A stretch of DNA of 64,000 nucleotides, taken from assembly GCF_023169945.1 (NCBI RefSeq), contig NZ_AP025591.1, forward strand, positions 3,468,481-3,532,480, given 5' to 3'. Position 1 is the first letter of the stretch. Each line of letters opens with the position of its first letter. Origin of the DNA: Anaeromyxobacter oryzae. Its GTDB lineage: Bacteria; Myxococcota; Myxococcia; Myxococcales; Anaeromyxobacteraceae. Below, piece by piece: positions 8,706 to 16,762 of this stretch. Under the pieces are notes generated by a model that saw nothing but the letters and a program-made list of their open reading frames with translations, was not told the DNA's origin and made no database searches. Position numbers and translations under genes: made by a program.

Positions 8706-9358
8706 GCCGCCCGTCGCTCCGGGGAGGGCGCGCCGGGCACGACGCCGAGGCGCGCGAGCTGGCGGTCCTGTACCCGCGCCAGCAGGAGCTGCGCCGCGAC
8801 CGCGCCGCAGAGGGCCATGAACATGTCCCACTGCGTGTCCCAGGGATCGCCCTGCGTGCCGAGGAACGCGTCCGCGCCCTGGCCCAGCAGGACCGCGGCG
8901 AGCCACTCCACGAGCTCGTACAGCGCCGAGATCGCCAGCGCGACGCTCGTGCAGAGCGTGAACAGCCACCGCCCGGGGCGGAGCGGCGAGGTCCGGAGCA
9001 GCACCTCGCGCGCGACGAGGGCGGGCACGAACCCCTGCATCACGTGGCCGAGGCGGTCGTAGTGGTTCCGCGCGAGCCCGAGCGCGTCCCGGAGCCAGAA
9101 GCCGAGCGGGACCTCCGCGTAGGTGTACCGGCCCCCGATGCACAGCACCGCCGCGTGGAGCGCCACGAGCACGTAGAGGAGCGGCGAGAGCGGGAACCGC
9201 CGCCGCGTCGCGACGAGCACGGGGAGCGCGAGGAGGACGGGCGCGACCTCCATGAGCCACGTCCCGCGGTCCTTCGGCGCGAGGCCGGACCAGGCCAGCA
9301 CCGCGAGGACGAGCGCGAGGAGCGCGGCGGGGAGGCGGGCACTCGTGGCGGTGGTCAT
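8702..9358 (-). CDS. YjdF/DUF2238-like integral membrane protein
   Basis: A 218-residue inner-membrane protein with about six hydrophobic segments. The sequence RNHYDRLGHVMQGFVPALVAREVLLR and the later ALYELVEWLAAVLLG...FLGTQGDPWDTQWDM are characteristic of the YjdF (DUF2238) family, which has no proven function. Its start overlaps the stop of the upstream binding-protein gene and its end overlaps the NlpC/P60 start, so it sits inside a translationally coupled string. A part in transport or envelope maintenance is only inference. Confidence 0.8.
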   Translation of the reverse strand: MTTATSARLPAALLALVLAVLAWSGLAPKDRGTWLMEVAPVLLALPVLVATRRRFPLSPLLYVLVALHAAVLCIGGRYTYAEVPLGFWLRDALGLARNHYDRLGHVMQGFVPALVAREVLLRTSPLRPGRWLFTLCTSVALAISALYELVEWLAAVLLGQGADAFLGTQGDPWDTQWDMFMALCGAVAAQLLLARVQDRQLARLGVVPGAPSPERRAA

Positions 9359-10335
9359 CGCTCGGCGAGCTCCTGCAGGGGGCGGCCGTCCACGATACCC
9401 GAAACGTCGCCCGCCGGGGCGAAGCCGAGGGCCTGCGCGCGCCGCGCCAGCTCCGCGAGCTGGGGCGCGAGCGGATCGGCCAGGGGCTCGAGCCGGGAGA
9501 AGGCGTCCGCGAGGACGTGCGAGGGGAGCGGCTTCCCCGCGAGCGTCGCGTACGCGGCGTTCGCGGCCGCGGCGAACGCGTCGCGGTCGCGCTGCCACCG
9601 GCGCGTGAGCTCCACGTGCGCGCGGAGGAGGGCGAGGATCTCCGCGCGCCGGGCCTCGAGCGCGCGGACCGACACGGCGAGGACCGTGATCGGGAAGCGC
9701 CCGTCGGGCCAGAGCGTCCGCTCGTCCACGAGGATCCGGCCGCCGGCCTCGGCGACGAGGCGCGCGCCCCACGGCTCGGGGACCCAGGCGCCGGCGAGCT
9801 CACCTCGCGCGAAGAGCGAGAGGATGTCGGGGTTCGAGAGCGGCGTCACGTTCACCTGCCCCGGGCCGTCGCCCGCGGCGAGGCCGTTCGCCCGCAGCCA
9901 CGTCCGGAGCGCCACGTCTTGCGTGTTCCCGAGCTGCGGGGACGCGACGCGCTTCCCGGCGAGGTCCGCCGCGGTCCGCGCGTCCTTCACGACGAGGACC
10001 GCGCCGCCCGAGGCTGCGCCGGCGATGACGCGGATCGCCTCGCCGTGCGTCCGGAGGAAGGCGATCGCGGCGGGGCCGGGGCCGACGTACGTGGCCTCGA
10101 GGTCGCCGGCCACGAGCGCCTCCATCGCCGCCGGGCCCGCGTTGAAGACCCGCGACACGAGCCTCCCCTCGAGCGCCCGGGAGAGCGTTCCGTCCGCGAC
10201 GCCCACCAGCGCCTGCGCGTGCGTGACGTTCGGGAAGTAGCCGAGCCGGAAGGGACCGCCGGCGGGCGCGCCGCGCAGCTTGCAGCCGGCGAGGGCGAGC
10301 GCGGCGAGGGCGAGCGCGAGGACCGGGCGGCGCAT
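9355..10335 (-). CDS. SsuA/TauA-type ABC transporter substrate-binding lipoprotein
   Basis: A 326-residue binding protein with a lipoprotein signal (ALALAALALAGC, Cys 18). The NMT1/SsuA fold is recognisable: FRLGYFPNVTHAQALVGVADG at the N-terminus, GPAAMEALVAGDLEATYVGPGPA, GKRVASPQLGNTQDVALRTWL, and ELAGAWVPEPWGARL. In this family the ligand is nitrate, an aliphatic sulphonate, taurine, cyanate or a thiamine precursor. The next two genes upstream encode the permease and ATPase, so this is a complete importer. The ligand is unassigned. Confidence 0.88.
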   Translation of the reverse strand: MRRPVLALALAALALAGCKLRGAPAGGPFRLGYFPNVTHAQALVGVADGTLSRALEGRLVSRVFNAGPAAMEALVAGDLEATYVGPGPAAIAFLRTHGEAIRVIAGAASGGAVLVVKDARTAADLAGKRVASPQLGNTQDVALRTWLRANGLAAGDGPGQVNVTPLSNPDILSLFARGELAGAWVPEPWGARLVAEAGGRILVDERTLWPDGRFPITVLAVSVRALEARRAEILALLRAHVELTRRWQRDRDAFAAAANAAYATLAGKPLPSHVLADAFSRLEPLADPLAPQLAELARRAQALGFAPAGDVSGIVDGRPLQELAER

Positions 10336-10360
10336 TCGAGACCTCCGGGGCGACGGTCGC

Positions 10361-11122
10361 TCAGGCCGCCTCGACGAGCCCCCAGCGGCGGCGGACCCGC
10401 AGCTCGAGGAACCGGAACACCACCTGATCGACAGCGACGCCGATCGCGACGATGCAGATCATGACGCCCATGACCTGCGCCGCGTCGAGCAGCTCGCGCC
10501 CCTGCGAGAGGAGCTGGCCGAGGCCGCCGGCCACGAAGAGCAGCTCCCCCGCCATGAGCGCGCGCCACGCGAAGCTCCACCCGAGCTTCAGCCCCGTGAG
10601 GATGCCGGGGAGCGCCGCGGGGAGGAGCACGCCGAGGACGAAGCGCGGCCCGCGGATGCCGAGCGTCCCGGCTGCGCGGAGCAGCACCGGGTCGATCCCG
10701 GAGACGCCGTCTTCCGTGGCGATCGCGACGGCGAGCAGCGAGCCCATCACGACCACGAAGAGGATGGCGGTCTCCGAGAGGCCGAACCAGAGCACCGCGA
10801 GGGGCAGCCAGCAGATGGACGGGAGCGCCTGGAGCCCGAGCACGGCGGGCCGGAGCGCCTGCTGCACGAGCGTGCTCCGCGCCATCGCGATGCCGAGCGG
10901 TACGCCGATCGACGCGGACATCGCGTAGCCCTGGGCGAGGCGCGAGAGCGACCGCGCCGTGGCGGCGCCGAGCCGGCCGTCGCCGGCGAGCTGCCCGATG
11001 CTGCCCGCGACCGCCACGGGGCCCGGGAAGAGCCAGCGCGGCCACGGGCCGAACCTAGAGAGGAGCTCCCACAGGAGCAGCGGGACGAGGAGGAAGGTCG
11101 CCGTCCGGACCAGGTCGCGCAT
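10361..11122 (-). CDS. SsuC/TauC-type ABC transporter permease
   Basis: A 253-residue permease of the nitrate/sulphonate/taurine class with about six membrane helices. The EAA loop appears as LLRAAGTLGIRGPRFVLGVLLPAALPGILTGLKLGWSFAWRALMAGELLF, normal for SsuC/TauC. The ATG chosen begins MRDLVRTATFLLVP; longer versions add an Arg-rich shadow. Its first 68 bases overlap the 3' end of the ATPase gene in another frame. Confidence 0.88.
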   Translation of the reverse strand: MRDLVRTATFLLVPLLLWELLSRFGPWPRWLFPGPVAVAGSIGQLAGDGRLGAATARSLSRLAQGYAMSASIGVPLGIAMARSTLVQQALRPAVLGLQALPSICWLPLAVLWFGLSETAILFVVVMGSLLAVAIATEDGVSGIDPVLLRAAGTLGIRGPRFVLGVLLPAALPGILTGLKLGWSFAWRALMAGELLFVAGGLGQLLSQGRELLDAAQVMGVMICIVAIGVAVDQVVFRFLELRVRRRWGLVEAA

Positions 11123-12014
11123 CGGGTGCCTCCGCGGGTGCCGTGCGGGCCTCGCCCGCCTCCTCCGCCCGGCGCAGCTCGTCGCGGATCCGGCGCGACA
11201 TCTCGACGAGCGCGGGATCATCGGGATCGCGCGGGCGCGGCAGGTGGACCTCGAGATCCTGCAGCACGCGACCGGGCCGGGCGGCCATCACCACCACGCG
11301 GTCGCCGAGGAGCAGCGCCTCGCGGACGTCGTGCGTGACGAACACGACCGTCTTCCGGTCGCGGAGCCAGATCCGCTGCAGGAGCTCGTGCATGTGGCTG
11401 CGGGTCTGCGCGTCGAGCGCCGCGAACGGCTCGTCCATCAGGAGCACGGCCGGATCCATCGCGAGGGCGCGAGCGAGCTGGACGCGCATCCGCATCCCGC
11501 CCGAGAGCTGGTGCGGGAGCGTCTCCTCGAAGCCCTCGAGGTGGACGAGCCGGACGTATGCGCGCGCTCGCTCGTCGGCGTCGCCACGGGAACGGCCGCG
11601 GGCGCGCAGCGCGAACACGAGGTTCTGGCGGACGGTGAGCCAGGGGAAGAGCGCCGGCTCCTGGAAGACGAGCAGGCGGTCCGGGCCCGGCCCTCTCACC
11701 TGCACGCCGTCCACCGAGATGTGCCCGCCGCTCGGCGAGATGTGGCCCGCGAGGGCGTAGAGCAGGGTGGTCTTCCCGCAGCCGGACGGCCCCACGAGGC
11801 AGACGAACTCGCCGGGGTGGACCGACACGTTCACGTCCTGCAGCGCGACGAGGTTCGCGAACCGGTGGCCCACCCGCGAGACGTCGATCTTGGGGGGACC
11901 GAGCCGGGCGCGGCGCGGGATGAGGAGGTCGCGCACCGCCAGGGGGCGGCGCCTCGAGCCGAGACGCGCGACGAGCTCCCTCCACATGACGGCACAATGT
12001 GCGTTCCCGTGCAC
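11055..12014 (-). CDS. SsuB/TauB-type ABC transporter ATPase
   Basis: The energising subunit of the importer. Walker A GPSGCGKTT, Q-loop FQEPALFPWLTVRQN, signature LSGGMRMRVQLARALA, Walker B VLLMDEPFAALD and switch His FVTHDVREAL are all intact. It is 319 residues from a GTG start; ATG at 11987 is the alternative and neither has a strong ribosome site. The C-terminal 40 residues (Ala/Pro-rich after RRIRDELRRAEEAGEA) lie beyond the usual ATPase end and are coded by the region that overlaps the permease gene. Confidence 0.88.
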   Translation of the reverse strand: MHGNAHCAVMWRELVARLGSRRRPLAVRDLLIPRRARLGPPKIDVSRVGHRFANLVALQDVNVSVHPGEFVCLVGPSGCGKTTLLYALAGHISPSGGHISVDGVQVRGPGPDRLLVFQEPALFPWLTVRQNLVFALRARGRSRGDADERARAYVRLVHLEGFEETLPHQLSGGMRMRVQLARALAMDPAVLLMDEPFAALDAQTRSHMHELLQRIWLRDRKTVVFVTHDVREALLLGDRVVVMAARPGRVLQDLEVHLPRPRDPDDPALVEMSRRIRDELRRAEEAGEARTAPAEAPDARPGPDGDLPPRPAAPVGAPL

Positions 12015-12088
12015 CCGGTGGCCTGCCCGTCAGGACGGTCCGATGGGGTCCCGAGCCCGCCCCACGAGGGGCGGTTCAGGGGAGACCA

Positions 12089-13033
12089 TCAGGGTCGGTA
12101 CACGAGCAGCCGGCACCTCAGCCCGCCGTTCAAGACCGGCACCGCGGACACCGGCTCGGCGGGGAGCAGCCGCTCGTACCCCCGGTCCGGGCCGAGGACG
12201 GTGACGTCCCACCCGGCGAGGCGGGGGAAGAGCGCCGCGAGGGCTCGCCACGCCGCGGCGGCGTCCTCGTCGAGGCGCACCCCGTACGGCGGATTCACCG
12301 CGCAGAGCCCCGGGCCCGGCGGCGGGACGACCTGCGCCGCGTCCGCCCGCGCGAAGGTGATCGCGCCCGCGATCCCCGCCGCCTCGGCGTTCTTGCGCGC
12401 GAGGCGGAGCGCGCCGCCGTTCCGGTCCGAGGCGTGGATCGGCACCGCGACCGGGCGCGCCTCGGCGGCGAGGCGCGCGCGCAGCCGCTCGAGCCGCGCC
12501 GGATCGTGGCCGGGCAGGGACTCGAGGGCGAAGGTCCGGCCGAGGCCCGGCGCCCGGCGGGCGGCGACCAGCGCGGCCTCGATGGCGATGGTGCCCGAGC
12601 CGCACATCGGGTCGAGGAAGGGCGAGGCGCCGTCCCACCCGCGGGCGAGGACGAGGGCCGCGGCGAGGGACTCGCGCAGGGGCGCCGCGCCGATCCGCGC
12701 CCGCCACCCGCGCCGGAAGAGCGGCGCGCCGGCCGCGTCCACGGACAGTGTCGCGCGCCCTCCGTCCGCGCGCGTCACGAGCGGCAGCGGCCCGGCGCGC
12801 CTGGCCACCGCTCGCCTCGCCCGGCCGAGCTCGTCGGCGCCGCCTTCCCAGAGCCGGAGCAGCACCGCGTCCGCGACGCGCGACGCGAGGCACGCCCGCG
12901 CGGCCGCGTCGTCGCCCTCGGCCTCGGCGCCGCCGGGCGTCGCGCGCGCGGCGAGACCGAGCCGGGCGAGCTCCGCGGCGAGGACCGGCTCCAGGCCCGG
13001 CGCGCAGGCGCAGAAGATCCGCTCCGCCTTCAC
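12089..13033 (-). CDS. RlmL/YpsC-type rRNA guanine-N2 methyltransferase (short form)
   Basis: A 314-residue class-I methyltransferase. The N-terminus (AERIFCACAPGLEPVLAAEL) matches the start of THUMP-type rRNA methyltransferases such as YpsC and the N-half of RlmL. DPMCGSGTIAIEAALVAARRAPG is the AdoMet site and NPPYG the catalytic motif. The region between them is shorter than in YpsC-type proteins (about 380 residues), so the THUMP domain looks reduced. The GTG start lies two bases after the stop of the upstream PEGA gene. Confidence 0.8.
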   Translation of the reverse strand: MKAERIFCACAPGLEPVLAAELARLGLAARATPGGAEAEGDDAAARACLASRVADAVLLRLWEGGADELGRARRAVARRAGPLPLVTRADGGRATLSVDAAGAPLFRRGWRARIGAAPLRESLAAALVLARGWDGASPFLDPMCGSGTIAIEAALVAARRAPGLGRTFALESLPGHDPARLERLRARLAAEARPVAVPIHASDRNGGALRLARKNAEAAGIAGAITFARADAAQVVPPPGPGLCAVNPPYGVRLDEDAAAAWRALAALFPRLAGWDVTVLGPDRGYERLLPAEPVSAVPVLNGGLRCRLLVYRP

Positions 13034-13035
13034 GC

Positions 13036-13608
13036 CTACTTCCCGAGCCGGAGGGTCAGCTTTACGAGCGCGTCCCGGCGGCACGCCACCGTGGCGCGAG
13101 CGGTGCGGCGGCCGCGCCGCTCGGCGCGGACCGCGATCGGCTCGCCGGGCGTGCAGTCGAGGCCGGCCAGGACCGGCGCCTCCCCGCGGGGGACGCCGCC
13201 GACGGTGACGAGCGCGCCGGGCGGGTCCGTCTCGATGGACAGCGCGAACCCGGAGAACGGCGCGACCTCCTCGCCGGTGCCGGCGTCGCGCCGGGCCTGG
13301 ATCGGCGCGAGCACCGCGTCGCCGCCCGGCGCGCCGGCGGCGGCGGCGGCGGAGTCGGCCGCTCCCGCGGCCGGAGGCCCTCCACCGCGGCAGCGCGCGG
13401 CGAGGCCGAACCCGAGCACCAGCAGGAGGGCGGCGCCGATGAGCGCGAGCGCGACGGCCGCTCGCCCGCCGGCGCCGGGGCGTCGCGGCGGGCGCGGCGA
13501 AACGGCGGCGGCGGCCTCCGGGGCCGCGACCTGTGCGGCCTCGAGCCGTTCCTCGGGCCCCCCGGGCGCCTCGCCGTCCGGTCCATCCTGTCCCGGCATG
13601 GCGCGCAT
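13036..13608 (-). CDS. Membrane-anchored PEGA-like domain protein
   Basis: A 190-residue protein starting at the ATG with GGAG five bases upstream. One membrane helix (about residues 50-70, ALALIGAALLLVLGFGLAA) separates a Pro/Ala/Glu cytoplasmic tail from an exported part. The C-terminal part, LSIETDPPGALVTVGGVPRGEAPV, has the PEGA beta-hairpin pattern often seen in myxobacterial surface-layer and kinase-associated proteins. No catalytic residues are seen. It begins the minus-strand run that continues into the methyltransferase. Confidence 0.65.
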   Translation of the reverse strand: MRAMPGQDGPDGEAPGGPEERLEAAQVAAPEAAAAVSPRPPRRPGAGGRAAVALALIGAALLLVLGFGLAARCRGGGPPAAGAADSAAAAAGAPGGDAVLAPIQARRDAGTGEEVAPFSGFALSIETDPPGALVTVGGVPRGEAPVLAGLDCTPGEPIAVRAERRGRRTARATVACRRDALVKLTLRLGK

Positions 13609-13683
13609 CTTAACTCCGCGGCGGGTGCGCGTGCGGGCGCCGTTGCCGGGCCCCTCCCGCCGCGTGTAGGCTCCCCCCCTCCC

Positions 13684-14799
13684 ATGCGGCTCGGGTTCGA
13701 CGCGAAGCGCGCGTTCCACAACGCGACCGGGCTCGGCAATTATAGCCGCGACGTGCTGCGGATCCTGCAGGCGCGGCGCCCGGAGTACACGTACCTCGCG
13801 TACACGCCGCGCCCGCCCCACCGCGACGCGGGCGGCGCCGCTGCCATCGCGCGCGGGCCGGACGGGATCGTCGGGCGGATCGCCCCCTCGCTCTGGCGCC
13901 AGACCGGGATGGTGCGCGATCTCGTGCGGGACCGGATCGACCTCTTCCACGGCCTGTCGAACGAGCTGCCGACCGGGATCGAGCGGACGGGGATCGCGAC
14001 CGTCGTCACCATCCACGACGTCATCTTCGAGCGCCACCCCGAGCTGTACGCGACCGTCGACCGCAGCATCTACCGGGTGAAGTTCCGGAGCGCGGCGCGC
14101 CGCGCGCGCCTCGTCATCGCCGCGAGCGACGAGACGCGCCGCGATCTCGTCGAGCGGTACGGGATCGACCCTGCGAAGATCCGGATCGTCTACCAGGTCT
14201 GCCACCCCGCCTTCCGCGGGCCGCGCGACCCCGCCGCCGAGGCGGCGCTGCGAGCCCGGCTCGAGCTCCCGGAGACGTTCGTCCTGCAGGTCGGCACGAT
14301 CGAGCGCCGGAAGAACCTGCTCCTCACCGCCCGCGCGGTGGCGGGCCTCGACGGGGTCCACCTCGTCGCGGTCGGCCGGCCGACGGCGTACGCGCGGGAG
14401 GTGGAGGCCTTCGCCCGGGAGAGCGGCCTCCGCGGCCGCCTGCGACTCCTCCGCGGGCTCACGATGACGGAGATCGCGACCCTCTACCGGCTCGCGACGG
14501 TCGCGACGTACCCGTCCATCGTCGAGGGGTTCGGGATCCCCGTCCTCGAGGCGATGACCTCCGGGACGCCGTCGGTGACGACCCGCGGCGGGGTCTTCCC
14601 CGAGGTCGGCGGCGACGCCGCCGTCTACGTGAACCCCGCGGACCCGGACGAGCTGCGGGCGGTGCTGGCCCGCCTCCTCTCGGATCCTGCGGAGCGCGCG
14701 CGCCGGCGCGAGGCCGGGCTCGCGCGCGCCGAGCGCTTCCGCGACGACGTGATCGCGGACGACCTGTTCCGGGTCTACGCCGAGGCGCTCGGCCGCTGA
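13684..14799 (+). CDS. Family-4-like glycosyltransferase
   Basis: A 371-residue GT-B glycosyltransferase. The acceptor domain starts MRLGFDAKRAFHNATGLGNYSRDVL. The donor domain carries LQVGTIERRKNLLLTARAV and the E-x7-E motif in YPSIVEGFGIPVLEAMTSGTPSVTT, with GDAAVYVNPADPDEL following. It transfers a sugar from a nucleotide donor to an unidentified lipid or polysaccharide acceptor. The start is the first ATG after a C-rich leader without a clear ribosome site. It is convergent with the MFS gene, overlapping by 25 bases. Confidence 0.88.
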   Translation: MRLGFDAKRAFHNATGLGNYSRDVLRILQARRPEYTYLAYTPRPPHRDAGGAAAIARGPDGIVGRIAPSLWRQTGMVRDLVRDRIDLFHGLSNELPTGIERTGIATVVTIHDVIFERHPELYATVDRSIYRVKFRSAARRARLVIAASDETRRDLVERYGIDPAKIRIVYQVCHPAFRGPRDPAAEAALRARLELPETFVLQVGTIERRKNLLLTARAVAGLDGVHLVAVGRPTAYAREVEAFARESGLRGRLRLLRGLTMTEIATLYRLATVATYPSIVEGFGIPVLEAMTSGTPSVTTRGGVFPEVGGDAAVYVNPADPDELRAVLARLLSDPAERARRREAGLARAERFRDDVIADDLFRVYAEALGR

Positions 14800-16046
14800 T
14801 CGCGCGGGTCGCCGCGGGCGGACGCCGCCGCGGAGAGCAGCGCGCCGGCCGCGAGGAGCGCGAGCGGCACGAGGAACATCGCCCGGCCGAGCGAGTTCAG
14901 CCGGTCGGAGAGCGCGCCGACGAGCACCGGCGCGACGGCGTCTGCGAGCGCGATCGCGAGGAGCGCCGCGGGGAGGAGGGCGCCGCGATCGGCCTCCGGG
15001 ACGGCTGCGCGGAGCGCTCCGGCGAGCGGTCCGGCCGCGGCGGTGACGAGGAGCAGCGCGCCGAGGAGCGCCGGCAGGTACAGGCCGGGGCGCCACGCCG
15101 TCACGACGCCGAGGGCGAGCAGGCCGGCGCCGCCGCAGGTCGCGGCCGCGGCCCAGGTGTCCGGCGTCGCGGTCCGCGGGGCGAGGGCGCGGGCGAGGCG
15201 TCCGCCGGCCCAGAGCCCCGCGAACCCGACCAGCACGGCGAGCACGCCGACGCCGCCGCTCGCGAGCGGGCGCGGCATGCCGCGCGACCGCTCGAGGAAT
15301 GCCGGCAGCCACGCCGCGAGCGCGCTCACCGCGAACGCCCACGCGACCGCGGCGGAGGCGGTGAGGGCGCGGCTCCGATCCGCGCGGAGGCGCGCGAGCG
15401 CGGCGCGGAGCCCGGCGGCGCGGAGCGGCGCGAGCGGCGTCGCGCCGCCCGGCGCGTCGCCTCGGCGGAGCGCGAGGACCGCCACCGCGAGCGCGAGGAC
15501 GCCCGCGAGCACGAACCCGCTCCGCCACGAGGGCCAGCGCTGGAGGACGCCCGCGCCGAGGTACCCCACCGCGAGGCCACCCGGCGCCGTCGTGGCGAGC
15601 CACGCGCGCGCGGCGGGCCCCGGCCGGTCCGCCGCGGCGAGCGGCAGGACGAGGGCGATCACCACGCCCGCGGCGGCGCCCGCGAGGGCGCGCGCGGCGA
15701 GGAAAGTAAACGGGCCGCGGGCCGCGGCGCAGAGGAGCGACGCCACCCCGAGCGCCGCGAGGGCGGCGGATCTCGCGAGGGCGCCCGGGGGCGGCGCCGG
15801 CGAGCGTTCCAGCCGGCGCGACGTCACGAGCGCGGCGGCGAGCGCGGCGAGCGCGAACGCCGTGATGGACCAGCCGAGCCGCCGGTCGGGGACGAGCCAC
15901 AGCTCCGGACGCATCGCCTCGAACAGCGGCGGGGCCGACCCGCGCACGGTGAAGACGGCGAGCACGGCCAGCCCGGCGAGGAGGAGCGCCGGGCCGGGCC
16001 GGCGCGGGCGCGGGATCGCGGGGTCGTCGCCGGGCGGCGTCGTCAC
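14775..16046 (-). CDS. Major facilitator superfamily transporter
   Basis: A 423-residue inner-membrane carrier with about 12 hydrophobic segments and a central polar loop (LRRGDAPGGATPLAPL). The loop between helices 2 and 3 reads TSRRLERSP. PEADRGALLPAALLAIALADAVAPVLVGALSDRLN resembles the second-half conserved MFS region. The GTG start gives VTTPPGDDPAIP ahead of the first helix. Substrate and direction are unknown; MFS carriers move sugars, drugs, organic acids or siderophores. Confidence 0.75.
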   Translation of the reverse strand: MTTPPGDDPAIPRPRRPGPALLLAGLAVLAVFTVRGSAPPLFEAMRPELWLVPDRRLGWSITAFALAALAAALVTSRRLERSPAPPPGALARSAALAALGVASLLCAAARGPFTFLAARALAGAAAGVVIALVLPLAAADRPGPAARAWLATTAPGGLAVGYLGAGVLQRWPSWRSGFVLAGVLALAVAVLALRRGDAPGGATPLAPLRAAGLRAALARLRADRSRALTASAAVAWAFAVSALAAWLPAFLERSRGMPRPLASGGVGVLAVLVGFAGLWAGGRLARALAPRTATPDTWAAAATCGGAGLLALGVVTAWRPGLYLPALLGALLLVTAAAGPLAGALRAAVPEADRGALLPAALLAIALADAVAPVLVGALSDRLNSLGRAMFLVPLALLAAGALLSAAASARGDPRDQRPSASA

Positions 16047-16150
16047 GGCGCGCGAGCCTAGCCCGGGCCGCACGTGGGGTCGAGGACGACGTGCTGCGCG
16101 CTCGAGGCTTCGCCCCGCGCGGTGGGGGCTTCGCGCGCGTACGGATGGTG

Positions 16151-16624
16151 TCAACGCCGGAGGCGCGGCGGCGGGCTCCCGAGCACCGCGGCGGCCGCGA
16201 GGCCGCCCGCGAGGTACCACGCGAACGACAGCGCGGCGGTCCGCGCGGTCCGCCGCGTCGGCCAGGTCCCGATCCCGAGCGCGCCCGGCAGCAGCACCGC
16301 GCCGGCGCCCGCGAGCGCGCCCAGCCACACGGCGGCGCGGCGCGGCCGGCGCGCCTGGGCAGCGAGGGCGTACCAGCTGCCGTTCGTCAGCACCTCGGCC
16401 GCGAGCGCGATCCAGAACGCCTGCCGGCCGTCCGGGCGGTGGCCGGCGCGGCGGGCGAGCTTCCGGACCCCCCGCGCGCCCAGGAGCTCGACCCGGGGGG
16501 CGTCGCGGAGCACCCGGCGGCCCACCTCGTTCAGCGCCGTCACCGCCGCCGCCCCCGCCACGCCCGCGAGCACCGTTCGCCCGAGCGGCACGTCCGTCGT
16601 CACGCCCTCCCAGCCGTACTCCAC
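16151..16624 (-). CDS. Small membrane protein of unknown function
   Basis: A 157-residue protein with a GTG start behind a strong GGGGAGG at six bases. It has about four hydrophobic stretches (VLAGVAGAAAVTALNEV, FWIALAAEVLTNGSWYALAA, AVWLGALAGAGAVLLPGALG, AALSFAWYLAGGLAAAAV). The hydrophobic pattern on this strand only, plus the good ribosome site, supports a real gene. No family is recognised. It diverges from the ABC-F gene. Confidence 0.65.
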   Translation of the reverse strand: MEYGWEGVTTDVPLGRTVLAGVAGAAAVTALNEVGRRVLRDAPRVELLGARGVRKLARRAGHRPDGRQAFWIALAAEVLTNGSWYALAAQARRPRRAAVWLGALAGAGAVLLPGALGIGTWPTRRTARTAALSFAWYLAGGLAAAAVLGSPPPRLRR

Positions 16625-16762
16625 GCGGCACCTCCCCGCTCACAACGATGCGGCCGGCGCCGCGCGCGGAGCCCGCCCGGTCCCCCGCCGGGCGCAGCGC
16701 CACCGCGCGGCCGGCCGCTCCGCTCGCCAAGAGCGCCCCGTTCCGCTAAAAAGCCGACCTCC

